NCBI RefSeq assembly: GCF_963669205.1 | Contig: NZ_OY769915.1 | Location: 4,438,001-4,502,000, forward strand | Direction: 5' to 3' | DNA length: 64,000 nucleotides | Source: an uncultured Roseibium sp. | GTDB taxonomy: Bacteria > Pseudomonadota > Alphaproteobacteria > Rhizobiales > Stappiaceae | Part shown: one piece after another, positions 35,060 through 43,689 of the stretch | How the letters are laid out: every line of letters begins with the position of its first letter | Numbering within the stretch: the stretch's first letter is position 1 | Translations under genes and position numbers: made by a program | The notes under the pieces: model-generated | Told to the model about the DNA's origin: nothing | What the model saw: only the letters and a program-made list of their open reading frames with translations | The model's database searches: none

Positions 35060-35782
35060 ATGCGGATTGGAGTGCTTGGCTGTGGAACCATCGCAAGTGC
35101 GACCGTGCATGGCATCGCGGGAGATGGACATCAGATCACCGTTTCGGAACGAAGCACAAGCCGCGCCCATTTGCTGGCCGATGCCTATGACAACGTCACC
35201 ATCGCCGGCAATCAGGGGGTGGTTGATGCAAGTGATGTGATTTTTCTCGGCCTGATGGCGGACGTCGCACCCGAGGTTCTGGGGCCATTGACGTTTCACG
35301 AAGGTCAAAGAGTGATCACCTTCATGGCCGGCGCCACACTTCAGCAGGCCGACGCGCTGGTGCGCCCGGCAAGCGCAGTCGCGCTCATGATGCCGTTTCC
35401 CGCCATCGCGAACGGCGGAACGCCGGTGATGATGCAGGGTGATGCCGAACTGGTGACTGAAATTTTTGGAGATCGGAACCAGATATTTACGCTGGCAAGC
35501 GCGGACGAGATGGCCGCCTATCTGTGCGCCCAGGCGGTGTTGTCACCGGTGGCTCGGATGGTCAGCGACGCGGCAGACTGGCTGGGAGAACGGGTTGCCG
35601 ACAAGAAACAGGGTGAGGCTTTTCTGAGAGAACTCGTTGCGTCGAGTCTGGCGGACAGCGAGTGCGGACCGCTGATCGAGGCCCTGAACGCCCCTGGAGG
35701 CTATAACCAGCGCCTGCGGCAGCACATGGAGGCCAGTGGAATGGGTGAGGCACTAAAGGCCGGGCTGAGCGCGTTGGAGTGA
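35060..35782 (+). CDS. Pyrroline-5-carboxylate reductase-like NAD(P)-binding oxidoreductase
   Basis: A 240-residue protein beginning with the Rossmann motif GVLGCGTIASATV; ATG chosen because AGGGAG precedes it by 8 bases. 'MPFPAIANGGTPVMM' corresponds to the conserved MPNTP-type loop of the ProC family and the C-terminal half is the helical dimerisation domain. Family members reduce pyrroline-5-carboxylate or related imines; the divergent amine oxidase makes a partner role in imine metabolism possible. It is shorter than typical ProC (about 270). Confidence 0.8.
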   Translation: MRIGVLGCGTIASATVHGIAGDGHQITVSERSTSRAHLLADAYDNVTIAGNQGVVDASDVIFLGLMADVAPEVLGPLTFHEGQRVITFMAGATLQQADALVRPASAVALMMPFPAIANGGTPVMMQGDAELVTEIFGDRNQIFTLASADEMAAYLCAQAVLSPVARMVSDAADWLGERVADKKQGEAFLRELVASSLADSECGPLIEALNAPGGYNQRLRQHMEASGMGEALKAGLSALE

Positions 35783-35812
35783 ATGGATGCCACTACCTGT
35801 ATTCGAATCCGG

Positions 35813-36727
35813 CTAGTCCCCCAGCGGCTGCGGCCCCGTGCGTCCGTGATAGGCCGTCAGTGAGGCCCGGATGCGCCGCAGGTTCTCCGTCGTGTGGTCG
35901 GATCTCATCTGGGCGACCGCCATGGCAAGGGCGTCTATGATGGCCAAATAGGCGTAGCGGGATGCGGTCGGCTTGTAGATGTCCGGGTCTTCGGGGAGAT
36001 CGATCTGCAAGGCGCAGTCGACGGAGCGCACAAGCGTGCTGCACGACTTTGTGATCGCCAGCGTGGCGGCTCCGTAACCGGCGGCAATTTCGGCAGCGCT
36101 GACGATTTCATCCGCCTCGCCGCTTGAGGAGATCAGCAGGATGACATCCGACTTCGACAGGGTCGCAGCCCGCATCTGCAGGAGGTAGCTGTCGGAGACG
36201 GCCACAGCGGAAATACCCAGCCGGAAAAACCTGTTGGAGGCCTCCTGCGCCAGCATGGAGGAACCGCCGCCGACACCGCCGACGAGCACCGTGCGCGCAC
36301 CGGCGATATGGTTTTTCGCGGTCTCGAACACCGCCCCGTCGATTTGCTTGCGCATGACGTTCAAGGAGGCGGAAAGGGCACCGATCACCTGGTCGAGAAA
36401 CCCCGAGCTTGTCTCCGATTCCGGCCGGTCACCAACATCGAGATATTGCAGGCTGACCGCCAGGTTCTGCGCCAGCCGGATCTTGAATTCCCGGAACCCG
36501 TCACAGCCCATCGTGCGGCAGAACCGCACCACAGTCGGCGTGCTGACATCGCACGCCTTTGCCACTTCGGCAATGGTCATCGCGCTGATGCGCTCCAGGT
36601 TCGCCGACACGAAGTCGGCGACCTTCTGTTCCCTGGCCGAGAGTTGACCGTCGGATTTCCTCAGATTGGAAATCACGTCGACAGCTGCATGTCCCAGTCC
36701 CTCGTCTATTTTCAATCGTGCCTGCAT
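35813..36727 (-). CDS. RpiR-family transcriptional regulator (HTH + SIS)
   Basis: A 304-residue regulator starting at the ATG at 36727 (GCGAGG upstream). The N-terminal HTH_6 domain ('IAEVAKACDVSTPTVVRFCR') binds DNA and the SIS domain (about residues 120-260, 'VLVGGVGGGSSMLAQEASNR', 'LLISSSGEADEIVSAAEIA') binds a phosphosugar-like or other ligand. It is divergent from the TRAP transporter operon, and two palindromes of the RpiR/HexR type lie between them, so it most likely represses both. Confidence 0.93.
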   Translation of the reverse strand: MQARLKIDEGLGHAAVDVISNLRKSDGQLSAREQKVADFVSANLERISAMTIAEVAKACDVSTPTVVRFCRTMGCDGFREFKIRLAQNLAVSLQYLDVGDRPESETSSGFLDQVIGALSASLNVMRKQIDGAVFETAKNHIAGARTVLVGGVGGGSSMLAQEASNRFFRLGISAVAVSDSYLLQMRAATLSKSDVILLISSSGEADEIVSAAEIAAGYGAATLAITKSCSTLVRSVDCALQIDLPEDPDIYKPTASRYAYLAIIDALAMAVAQMRSDHTTENLRRIRASLTAYHGRTGPQPLGD

Positions 36728-36745
36728 GATACCTCGCCCCCATTC

Positions 36746-36760
36746 TGTAACTCGGTTACA
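36746..36760. promoter_or_regulatory. RpiR-type operator 1
   Basis: TGTAACTCGGTTACA is a perfect 6+6 palindrome 18 bases upstream of the RpiR start. It resembles the known HexR (RpiR family) site TGTAATTAAATTACA. Confidence 0.65.
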
Positions 36761-36808
36761 AAATTCGGTCAATATTCGCACATAACAGGCATCGGTTAGA
36801 GGTAATTT

Positions 36809-36823
36809 TGTAATTAAGTGACA
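36809..36823. promoter_or_regulatory. RpiR-type operator 2
   Basis: TGTAATTAAGTGACA matches the same pattern with one mismatch between arms and closely resembles the HexR consensus. It is on the TRAP-operon side, 63 bases from operator 1 (centre to centre). Confidence 0.6.
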
Positions 36824-36891
36824 AATTTCGCTTGACTCACGGCTCATTCCGACGAAATTATCTAACGGAGTTTCATGCGGGAGGGGCAAAG

Positions 36892-37395
36892 TTGAAAATC
36901 CTGGCAGAGAGAATCGGTGGCACGCTGAACCGGCTGATCGAAGCGGTTGTCGCCCTCCTGATGCTGGCGCTCGTTCTCGACGTCTGGATCGGTGTCATCG
37001 ATCGCTACTGGTTTCACTGGCAATTGCCCTGGCCGGAAACGCTCGCCCGCTACCTGATGATCTGGGCCGCGCTCCTGGCCGTTTCGTCCGGCATCGCCCG
37101 CCGCGAACATATCGGCCTGACATCGTTCCTGATGAAACTGCCCTTTCCGGTTCGGCGCGCGGTACTCATCGTGATCGACCTTCTGGCAATCGCGCTCTTT
37201 GCCTATGTGCTCTGGTTCGGCATCGGCTTTGCCCAGGGCGGCGCATCCCGGCAGGCGATGATCTTCGGCGCAACGCTCGAACCTTTCTTCTGGGCCGTGC
37301 CTGCGTCCGCCTTCCTGGCCATCGTCCAGCTTGTCCTGGTCCTGTTGCGCGACCAGGGTCTTCAGCTCGACGCATCCGTGGAGGCGAGCGCATGA
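36892..37395 (+). CDS. TRAP transporter small membrane subunit (DctQ)
   Basis: A 167-residue protein with four hydrophobic helices, typical of DctQ. A TTG at 36892 is taken as start because GGGAGGGG stands 6-7 bases before it; the in-frame ATG further upstream would remove this site from a leader position. 'YWFHWQLPWPETLARYLMIWAALL' includes the conserved DctQ P-W-x-E...R segment. Its stop overlaps the DctM start (ATGA). It helps move a carboxylate-type substrate with DctM and DctP. Confidence 0.88.
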   Translation: MKILAERIGGTLNRLIEAVVALLMLALVLDVWIGVIDRYWFHWQLPWPETLARYLMIWAALLAVSSGIARREHIGLTSFLMKLPFPVRRAVLIVIDLLAIALFAYVLWFGIGFAQGGASRQAMIFGATLEPFFWAVPASAFLAIVQLVLVLLRDQGLQLDASVEASA

Positions 37396-38678
37396 TTGTC
37401 GCCGTTACCTTCGTCCTCCTGATCCTGTTCGGCATGCCGATCGGCTTTGCCATTGGCCTGGCAGGTGTTGTCGGTCTCATCGACATGGGCGGCGGCCCCA
37501 ACTTCCTGGCCATAGGGCCGAGCAAGATCTTCAACGGTCTGAACATCTTCCCCTTCCTCGCCATGCCGTTTTTCATCCTGGCCGGCGAGATCATGAACGG
37601 CATCGGCATCACCGACCGCCTCGTCAAACTGGCGCAGGTACTGGTCGGACGCTTTCGCGGCGGTCTCGCCCACACCAACATGCTCGCCTCCGTCTTCTTC
37701 GCGGGCCTGACCGGATCGGCGACCGCCGATGCCGCAGCCTTCGGCCGCACCCTCGTCCCCGCCATGGAAAAAGAGGGCTATGCGCGCGACTACGCCTGTG
37801 CCGTCACCGCCGCAGGCTCGATCATCGGCCCGACGATTCCGCCGTCAGGGCTCATGGTGGTCTACGGATCGCTCATGGGCGTTTCCATCGGCGGCCTGTT
37901 CGCTGCCGGCATCCTGCCGGGTCTTGTCATCTGCCTTGTCTGCATGGGCGTGATCGTCATCGGCGGGAAACGCGAGAACCTGCCCAAGGCCGCGCGGGGC
38001 GCTTCCCTGCGCGAGGTCTGGAACACCTTCGTGTCCTCGCTCACCGCCCTCTTGATGCCGATCATCATTCTGGGGGGCATTCTGGGCGGCGTTGTCACGC
38101 CGACGGAAGCCGCATCGATCGCGGTCGCCTATGCCCTCTTCATCGGCATCTTCGTCTACCGGACGCTCAACGCACGGGACTTCTATTCAATGCTCGTGCG
38201 CACGGCGCGCATTACCGGGGTCATTTTCGTGATCATCGCCTTCGCCGGCATTCTCGGCTGGTGGATGAGCTTCGAACGCATCCCGCAGATGCTGGCCGGA
38301 ACAGTCCTCGGGATCTCGGAAAACCCCTACGCGGTCATTGCCATCATCATAGTGATCCTGCTGGTTGTCGGCATGGTGATGGACATCACCGCCATTCTCA
38401 TCATCCTGGCTCCGGTTCTCGTTCCCCTGACGGAGCAGATCGGCCTGGAACCGATCCATGCCGGCATCATCTTTGTCCTGGCGCTGAACATCTCGCTGAT
38501 GACGCCGCCGGTCGGTGCCTGCCTGTTTGTGCTGTCCTCCGTGACGGGGGAAAAGCTGGAGCGGATCGCGGTCAAGCTGACGCCGTTCCTGATCGCCGAA
38601 GTCACCATCCTGTTTCTGTTCGCATTCTGGGAGGACGCGGCGCTGTTTCTGCCGCGCGCCTTCGGATTTGCCCAATAG
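37392..38678 (+). CDS. TRAP transporter large permease subunit (DctM)
   Basis: A 428-residue inner-membrane protein of about 12 helices, with DctM hallmarks such as 'GMPIGFAIGLAGVVGLI', 'LTGSATADAAAFGR' (Na+-site region) and 'LMTPPVGACLFVLSSV'. It is the transport channel of the TRAP system, using the sodium gradient. It overlaps dctQ by 4 bases and is followed by dctP after 27 bases. Confidence 0.95.
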   Translation: MIVAVTFVLLILFGMPIGFAIGLAGVVGLIDMGGGPNFLAIGPSKIFNGLNIFPFLAMPFFILAGEIMNGIGITDRLVKLAQVLVGRFRGGLAHTNMLASVFFAGLTGSATADAAAFGRTLVPAMEKEGYARDYACAVTAAGSIIGPTIPPSGLMVVYGSLMGVSIGGLFAAGILPGLVICLVCMGVIVIGGKRENLPKAARGASLREVWNTFVSSLTALLMPIIILGGILGGVVTPTEAASIAVAYALFIGIFVYRTLNARDFYSMLVRTARITGVIFVIIAFAGILGWWMSFERIPQMLAGTVLGISENPYAVIAIIIVILLVVGMVMDITAILIILAPVLVPLTEQIGLEPIHAGIIFVLALNISLMTPPVGACLFVLSSVTGEKLERIAVKLTPFLIAEVTILFLFAFWEDAALFLPRAFGFAQ

Positions 38679-38705
38679 ACCATGTCTTCAACTGAGGAGG
38701 TAATC

Positions 38706-39752
38706 ATGAAGACTTTCAAGAAGGGGTTCGTTGCAGGCGCTGTCCTGGCGCTGACCGCAACCACCGCACTGGCCGAAGGCGGCGTCATCCGCTTCGGACA
38801 TGACAACAAGACCGACCCGTTCGAAAACCCGGCGCACGCCTGCACGGCGGTCTTCTCCAACATCGTCGCCGCCGACACCAATGGCAGCGTGACCGTCGAG
38901 GTATTCGGATCCAACCAGCTCGGCTCCGCAGCCGAACATGTCGATCAGGTGCGCAACGGGGTCATCCAGGCGACACTGACGTCAACGGGCGCGCTTGCCA
39001 GCTACTATCCGCGCATCGACGTTCTGAACCTTCCCTTCGCCTTCGCCAACAATGCGTCCACCTATTCCGTCTTCGATGGCCCCTTTGGTGAAGCGCTGGC
39101 AGCCGACATCGAGGAAACACTCGGCGACGTCGTTGTTCTCGGTTTTCCGGACACGGGCGGCTTCTTCGCCGTCACGAATTCCCAGCGGCCCATCGCGAAC
39201 CTTGACGATTTCGACGGCATCCGCATCCGGACAATGACGCTGCCCTCACACCAGACAATCGTGCAGGCTCTTGGTGCGGAGGCTTACCCGCTGAGCTGGG
39301 GCGAGGTCTATTCCGGGCTGCAGACAGGCGTGATCGACGGACAGATGAACCCGGTCCCGATCATTTCCTTCGCGAATTTCGCCGAAGTCCAGAAATACAT
39401 GACGCTGACCAACCATTTGTTCTCACCCTATACCTTCATGGTCAACCGCGCGTTCTTCGAAGGATTGAGCGAGGCGGAACAGAACACCTTGCGGGTTGCT
39501 GCGGAAAACTGCGTCGCTGCCAGCAGGGGTCTGTCGCGCATCATCGAAGCCTCCGACCGGGGCCTTGCGGGCCTGATGGACAAGATCGAGGTGACCGCCC
39601 TGACGGACGATCAGCGCAAGGCCATGGCGGATGCAACACAGCCGGCCTTCGAGACCCATGTCGCGGAAAACCTCGATGCCAAGGCGACCGAATTGCTGAC
39701 CCTCTTCAAGAGCGAAGTCGAAGCCGCCAACGGCAGCAGCTACCTGAACTGA
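38706..39752 (+). CDS. TRAP transporter substrate-binding protein (DctP)
   Basis: A 348-residue periplasmic protein; ATG at 38706 follows GAGGAGG and leads into a signal peptide ending at about residue 22 (ALAEGG). Typical DctP features are 'SNQLGSAAEHVDQVRNGVIQ', the ligand-binding Arg in 'FDGIRIRTM', and 'WGEVYSGLQTGVIDGQMNP'. A DctP type with this Arg binds carboxylates. Ligand unknown; the RpiR, MlrC, aldolase and RidA context suggests an amino-acid-like or hydroxy acid. Confidence 0.94.
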   Translation: MKTFKKGFVAGAVLALTATTALAEGGVIRFGHDNKTDPFENPAHACTAVFSNIVAADTNGSVTVEVFGSNQLGSAAEHVDQVRNGVIQATLTSTGALASYYPRIDVLNLPFAFANNASTYSVFDGPFGEALAADIEETLGDVVVLGFPDTGGFFAVTNSQRPIANLDDFDGIRIRTMTLPSHQTIVQALGAEAYPLSWGEVYSGLQTGVIDGQMNPVPIISFANFAEVQKYMTLTNHLFSPYTFMVNRAFFEGLSEAEQNTLRVAAENCVAASRGLSRIIEASDRGLAGLMDKIEVTALTDDQRKAMADATQPAFETHVAENLDAKATELLTLFKSEVEAANGSSYLN

Positions 39753-39780
39753 CCAAGGGTATGACCTAGGGTCCTCCCTG

Positions 39781-39814
39781 GCGTGGGGAGCTTCGGCTCC
39801 CCTCGCCGCCTTTT
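39781..39814 (+). terminator. Rho-independent terminator after the TRAP operon
   Basis: GGGGAGC-TTCG-GCTCCCC (39785-39802) makes a stable tetraloop hairpin, further extended by GCG/CGC, followed by a short T-run (TTTTC) at 39811. It separates the TRAP genes from MlrC. Confidence 0.75.
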
Positions 39815-39833
39815 CATTCTGACCGGGGTTTTC

Positions 39834-41300
39834 ATGCGCGTTTTTTGTGCTTCCGTCGCGACCGAGACCAACACTTTTTCTCCCTTGCGGACGGACTTTT
39901 CAGACTTTGAGCAGAGCTTCTACGCACCGCCCGGTGAACATCCTCAAACGCCGACGCTGTGCAGCGCTGTGTTCCCTGCCTTGCGCAGACGCGCTGCACG
40001 CGGCGAGATCGAGTTGATTGAAGGCACCGCCACGTGGGCCGAGCCCGGCGGTCTTGTCAGTGCCCCGACATGGCAGCGTCTGCGCGCCGAGGTTCTCGAC
40101 CAGTTGAGGGCGGCGCTGCCGCTCGACGCCGTGATCTTCGGTCTGCACGGCGCGATGATCGCCGACGGCTGTGTCGATTGCGAGGGCGATCTCCTCGAAG
40201 CTGCCCGGAAAATCGCAGGCCCGGACTGCCGGATCGGCGCGACCTTCGACCCCCACAGCCACCTGAGCGAAAAGCGCACGGCAAATGCCGACATCATCAC
40301 CGTCTTCAAGGAATTTCCGCACACGGATTTCGTCGAAACCGGCGAAACCTGTGTGGAACTGACACTCCGGACGGCGCGTGGCGAAATCTCGCCCGTCACC
40401 AGCGTCTTCGACGTGCGCATGATCGACGTCCTGCCCACCAGCCTTGAGCCGATGCGCGGCTTCATCGACAGGCTGAAGTTGCTTGAACGCTCGAACGAGG
40501 TTCTTTCGGCTTCCGTCATCCACGGTTTCATGGCCGGAGACTCGCCCGATCTTGGTGCAAAGATCGTCGTGACCACGAATGGAGATATGGTGCGCGGCAA
40601 GCGGCTGGCACGGGATCTCGGGATGGAACTCTTCGGATTCCGTGGCCGGGCCGCGCCGGAATTTATCCCGCCGGTCGAAGCCTTGACGCGCGCGGAAAAG
40701 AGCCTCCATGCCCCTGTCGTTATCGCGGATGTCTGGGACAATCCCGGTGGCGGCGTCGCCGGTGACAGCACCATCCTGCTGCGGCATGTTCTCGACCTGG
40801 ACCTGAAGGGCGTCGCGCTCGGCACGATCTGGGATCCCATGGCGGTGCGGCTCTGTTTCGCCGCCGGTGAGGGCGCCGAGTTCGATCTCAGGTTCGGCGG
40901 CAAGACGTCGGCCCATGCGGGGCAGCCGGTCGATGCACGTGTCCGCGTGACCCGTCTGGTGGAAAATGCCGTCCAGAGCTTCGGTGCTTCCGTCGTTCCG
41001 CTCGGCAACAGCGCGGCGATCCGGATCGGGGATCTGGATATCGTCCTCAATACCAACCGGGCCCAGGCGTTCTCGCCCGATCTGTTCACAAATCTTGGTA
41101 TTGATCTGCCGGCAAAACGGATCCTGATCGTCAAGTCAACCAATCATTTCCACGGCGCATTTGCACCTATCGCGGGAGAAATTCTTTATGCTGCCGTCGA
41201 TGGGCCCTATCCTAGTGATCCGCGCCGGACCGCCTACACCCGTTTGAAACGCGAGATATGGCCGATGGCAGACAATCCCCATCACGAGGAACTCGCATGA
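39834..41300 (+). CDS. M81-family metallopeptidase (MlrC/microcystinase C-like)
   Basis: A 488-residue protein, start at ATG 39834 (MRVFCASVATETNTFSP, the standard M81 opening). The MlrC N-terminal domain has 'GLHGAMIADGCVDCEGDLL' and the metal site region 'GATFDPHSHLSE', followed by 'FKEFPHTDF'; the C-terminal domain includes 'IADVWDNPGGGVAGDSTILL'. M81 members hydrolyse the linear tetrapeptide of microcystin in one pathway, but most homologues next to transporter and racemase/aldolase genes have unknown substrates. It overlaps the next gene by ATGA. Confidence 0.9.
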   Translation: MRVFCASVATETNTFSPLRTDFSDFEQSFYAPPGEHPQTPTLCSAVFPALRRRAARGEIELIEGTATWAEPGGLVSAPTWQRLRAEVLDQLRAALPLDAVIFGLHGAMIADGCVDCEGDLLEAARKIAGPDCRIGATFDPHSHLSEKRTANADIITVFKEFPHTDFVETGETCVELTLRTARGEISPVTSVFDVRMIDVLPTSLEPMRGFIDRLKLLERSNEVLSASVIHGFMAGDSPDLGAKIVVTTNGDMVRGKRLARDLGMELFGFRGRAAPEFIPPVEALTRAEKSLHAPVVIADVWDNPGGGVAGDSTILLRHVLDLDLKGVALGTIWDPMAVRLCFAAGEGAEFDLRFGGKTSAHAGQPVDARVRVTRLVENAVQSFGASVVPLGNSAAIRIGDLDIVLNTNRAQAFSPDLFTNLGIDLPAKRILIVKSTNHFHGAFAPIAGEILYAAVDGPYPSDPRRTAYTRLKREIWPMADNPHHEELA

Positions 41301-42355
41301 TTTTCCCGACCCTCGACACACCTTGCGTCCTGGTGGACCTGGACATAGCCGAGGCGAACATTCGCAAGTACCAGGCCCATTGCGACAGCAACGGCCTGAG
41401 GCTGCGCCCGCATATCAAGACGCACAAGCTGCCGAGCCTTGCCAAATACCAGGTAGAGCAGGGCGCAGTCGGCATCACCTGCCAGAAGGTCAGCGAGGCC
41501 GAGGCCATGGTGGCCGGGGGCGGCATCGACGATGTCCTGATCACCTACAACATCCTTGGGGACACCAAGACGGCACGCCTCCGCGCCCTGTCAGAAAAGG
41601 TCCGGCTGTCCGTTGTTGCGGACAATGATGTCGTGGCGGGCGGTCTCAGCCGCGCCTTCGCGGACGCTTCCGAGCCGCTGACCGTGCTTGTTGAATGCAA
41701 CACCGGCGCGGACCGGTGCGGCGTCGCCTCTCCGGCCGCGGCCGCAGATCTCGCCCGCCTGATCGGCACCCTGCCGGGGCTGAAGTTCGGCGGCCTGATG
41801 ACCTTTCCTCCCGTCGGACGGATGGAAGAGGCCGAATCCTGGCTGAACGAAGCGAAAACCCTGATCGAAGCCGAGGGACTTGAGGTGAAGGTGGTTTCCT
41901 CCGGCGGCTCTCCCGACATGTGGCGGACGCATGGCGACGGGCCGGTGACGGAACACCGGATTGGCACCTATGTGTACAACGACCGCTCGCTCGTGGCGCA
42001 CGGCGCCTGTGGCTGGCAGGATTGCGCTCTCACGGTGCTGGCAACCGTCGTCTCCGTGCCCTCCCCGAACCACGCGATCGTCGACGCCGGGTCGAAGGTG
42101 CTGACGACGGACCTCTTCGGTCAGGTGGGCCACGGTCATGTGCTCGGCCGCGACGACCTGGCGATCGATCAGCTCAGCGAGGAACACGGGCGCATCGTCT
42201 CCGATGGCGCCATCAACCTGAAGGTCGGCGAAAGACTTCGGATCGTGCCCAATCATGCCTGTGTGGTCGCCAACATGCTCGACCGGGTGGAGGGCGTGCG
42301 CGGTCCTGATCTCGCCGGATCGATGCCAGTCGCGGCACGCGGACAGGTCTGGTGA
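41297..42355 (+). CDS. DSD1-family PLP enzyme (D-threonine/3-hydroxy-D-aspartate aldolase-like)
   Basis: A 352-residue enzyme with an alanine-racemase-type N-terminal barrel. The PLP lysine is in RPHIKTHKLP, and 'ECNTGADRCGV' and 'VSSGGSPDMW' are family features. The C-terminal 'NHACVVANMLDRV' holds the His/Cys (HACV) metal-binding pair typical of D-threonine aldolases and D-serine dehydratases of this fold. It probably cleaves a D-3-hydroxy-amino acid. Start at 41297 overlaps the MlrC stop, so both are co-translated. Confidence 0.9.
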   Translation: MIFPTLDTPCVLVDLDIAEANIRKYQAHCDSNGLRLRPHIKTHKLPSLAKYQVEQGAVGITCQKVSEAEAMVAGGGIDDVLITYNILGDTKTARLRALSEKVRLSVVADNDVVAGGLSRAFADASEPLTVLVECNTGADRCGVASPAAAADLARLIGTLPGLKFGGLMTFPPVGRMEEAESWLNEAKTLIEAEGLEVKVVSSGGSPDMWRTHGDGPVTEHRIGTYVYNDRSLVAHGACGWQDCALTVLATVVSVPSPNHAIVDAGSKVLTTDLFGQVGHGHVLGRDDLAIDQLSEEHGRIVSDGAINLKVGERLRIVPNHACVVANMLDRVEGVRGPDLAGSMPVAARGQVW

Positions 42356-42417
42356 CGCAGAGGTCCTTTCGCCGGAACTCAACCGTCTCTTCGAACATCA
42401 CGACAATGGAGATTTGA

Positions 42418-42804
42418 ATGCCTATTGAACGCATCGGCGTGGAACGCACCGGAGCCGGCGGACAGAACCTGCCCTTTTCCCCTGCCGTCAGGGCGGGCGA
42501 TTTCGTTTTCATCTCGGGCCAGGTGGCCATGAAGGAAAACGGCGAGATCGAGCCCGGCGGGATCGAGGCCCAGACGCGGCGCACGATGGACAATGTCGTC
42601 GCCGTTCTGGCAAAGGCAGGCTGCACGCTCGAAGATGTCGCCAAGGTCAATGTCTGGCTGGACGACACGCGGGATTTCTGGACCTTCAACAAGATCTACG
42701 CCAGTTATTTTCCGAACGGTGCGCCTGCGCGCTCAACGGTGAAGTCACAATTGATGGTCGACGCCAAGATCGAAATAGACGTCGTTGCCTACAAGCCCCT
42801 TTGA
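42418..42804 (+). CDS. RidA-family imine/enamine deaminase
   Basis: A 128-residue protein of full family length. The RidA core 'GDFVFISGQVAMKENGEIEPG' and the catalytic-Arg region 'APARSTVKSQLMVDAKIEID' are present. RidA proteins form trimers and hydrolyse reactive 2-aminoacrylate-type enamines released by PLP enzymes, which fits its place behind the PLP aldolase/dehydratase. GGAG precedes its ATG. Confidence 0.93.
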   Translation: MPIERIGVERTGAGGQNLPFSPAVRAGDFVFISGQVAMKENGEIEPGGIEAQTRRTMDNVVAVLAKAGCTLEDVAKVNVWLDDTRDFWTFNKIYASYFPNGAPARSTVKSQLMVDAKIEIDVVAYKPL

Positions 42805-42859
42805 TCGACCTGTTCTGTGCAACAGCCCTGGGCGCTCGACTGCGCCCGGGCGCCACTGA

Positions 42860-42890
42860 CGCCGGCGCTTCCGGCGCCCTGCGGCCTTTT
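42860..42890 (+). terminator. Probable terminator after the RidA gene
   Basis: CGCCGG (42860-42865) pairs with CCGGCG (42871-42876), followed after a GC-rich spacer by TTTTGTT (42887). Plausible but not a textbook structure. Confidence 0.4.
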
Positions 42891-42992
42891 GTTGCTGCCA
42901 TTCTTCGATTGGCGCGGAATCTGCTTGTTGATTTCCGCTGCACCGGTGCTATGTCCGGCGCAGCATCCGGAATTCGGCAAAGAGGCGGAAGC

Positions 42993-43685
42993 GTGCTGGA
43001 AGAAGACAGAACATCAGGCGAAAGCCTTGAGCAGGTGGACCACCTGTCCAACTACCCGGACTGGGGCTATCTGCTGCGTGAATTCTACGAAGCCTACCGC
43101 TTCCTGTCCTCAGGCGGCAGCGACAAGATACGCTCTCACCAGCGATCCGTTCGCGAGGCCATCAGCCGCGTCAGCAAGACCAAAACGGTGATAGAGTTCG
43201 GCGAACCTGCCCAAAAACCGGTCACGGCGCATCTGAAACGGGCGCTGGACGAAGGCCGGCTTGAGAGAACGGCGCCCCTGATCCGCGCAATTGAAAGCGT
43301 CCAGGGCCAGTTGGCCTGGCAATACGGCTATGAAAAGGTCCCGCGCGGGCTCAGCAAGAGCTACGCCTATGCGGAACTGTGCGGTCCCAACGGACCGGTT
43401 CTGACAACCGAGGTCATTCTCGGCCTCGTGCTGTTTGCACCGGGCTGCGTTTATCCCTCGCATGCGCATAGCGGTATTTCGGAAAGCTACATCTGCCTGT
43501 CTGGTGCCGTTTCGGAAAATCATCAGGGCGTCTATGCGCCCGGGTCGATGATCTTCAATCCGCCGGAACACACGCACCGGATCACGGTGTCAAAACTTGA
43601 ACCGGCCCTTCTCGCCTATGCCTGGACGGGACCCCAGGACAAGCTCGCCAGCCAGAAGATGGTGTTCAGCCGAAAACGCAAGTGA
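42993..43685 (+). CDS. dddL: Dimethylsulfoniopropionate (DMSP) lyase, DddL-type cupin
   Basis: A 230-residue protein counted from GTG 42993, chosen because GAGG precedes it and the resulting length fits DddL (about 220-230); the frame is open further upstream to 42801. The cupin metal site is in H157-A-H159-S-G-I-S-E164-S-Y166 and H193/H195 in PPEHTHRI, with 'YAPGSMIFNPPEH' between. DddL cleaves DMSP to acrylate and dimethyl sulfide in marine Alphaproteobacteria. The N-terminal helices (about 25-110) match the DddL layout. It is 190 bases after RidA, perhaps on its own transcript. Confidence 0.85.
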   Translation: MLEEDRTSGESLEQVDHLSNYPDWGYLLREFYEAYRFLSSGGSDKIRSHQRSVREAISRVSKTKTVIEFGEPAQKPVTAHLKRALDEGRLERTAPLIRAIESVQGQLAWQYGYEKVPRGLSKSYAYAELCGPNGPVLTTEVILGLVLFAPGCVYPSHAHSGISESYICLSGAVSENHQGVYAPGSMIFNPPEHTHRITVSKLEPALLAYAWTGPQDKLASQKMVFSRKRK

Positions 43686-43689
43686 GCCG

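Noticed and set aside
37331..38695. A 454-codon frame overlapping dctM in another frame
   Set aside because: His/Arg-rich shadow of the DctM gene, which has all family features.
41297..42355. beta-hydroxyaspartate cycle (bhc) locus
   Set aside because: Only a DSD1-type enzyme is present; the aminotransferase, dehydratase and iminosuccinate reductase genes expected of that cycle are not adjacent.
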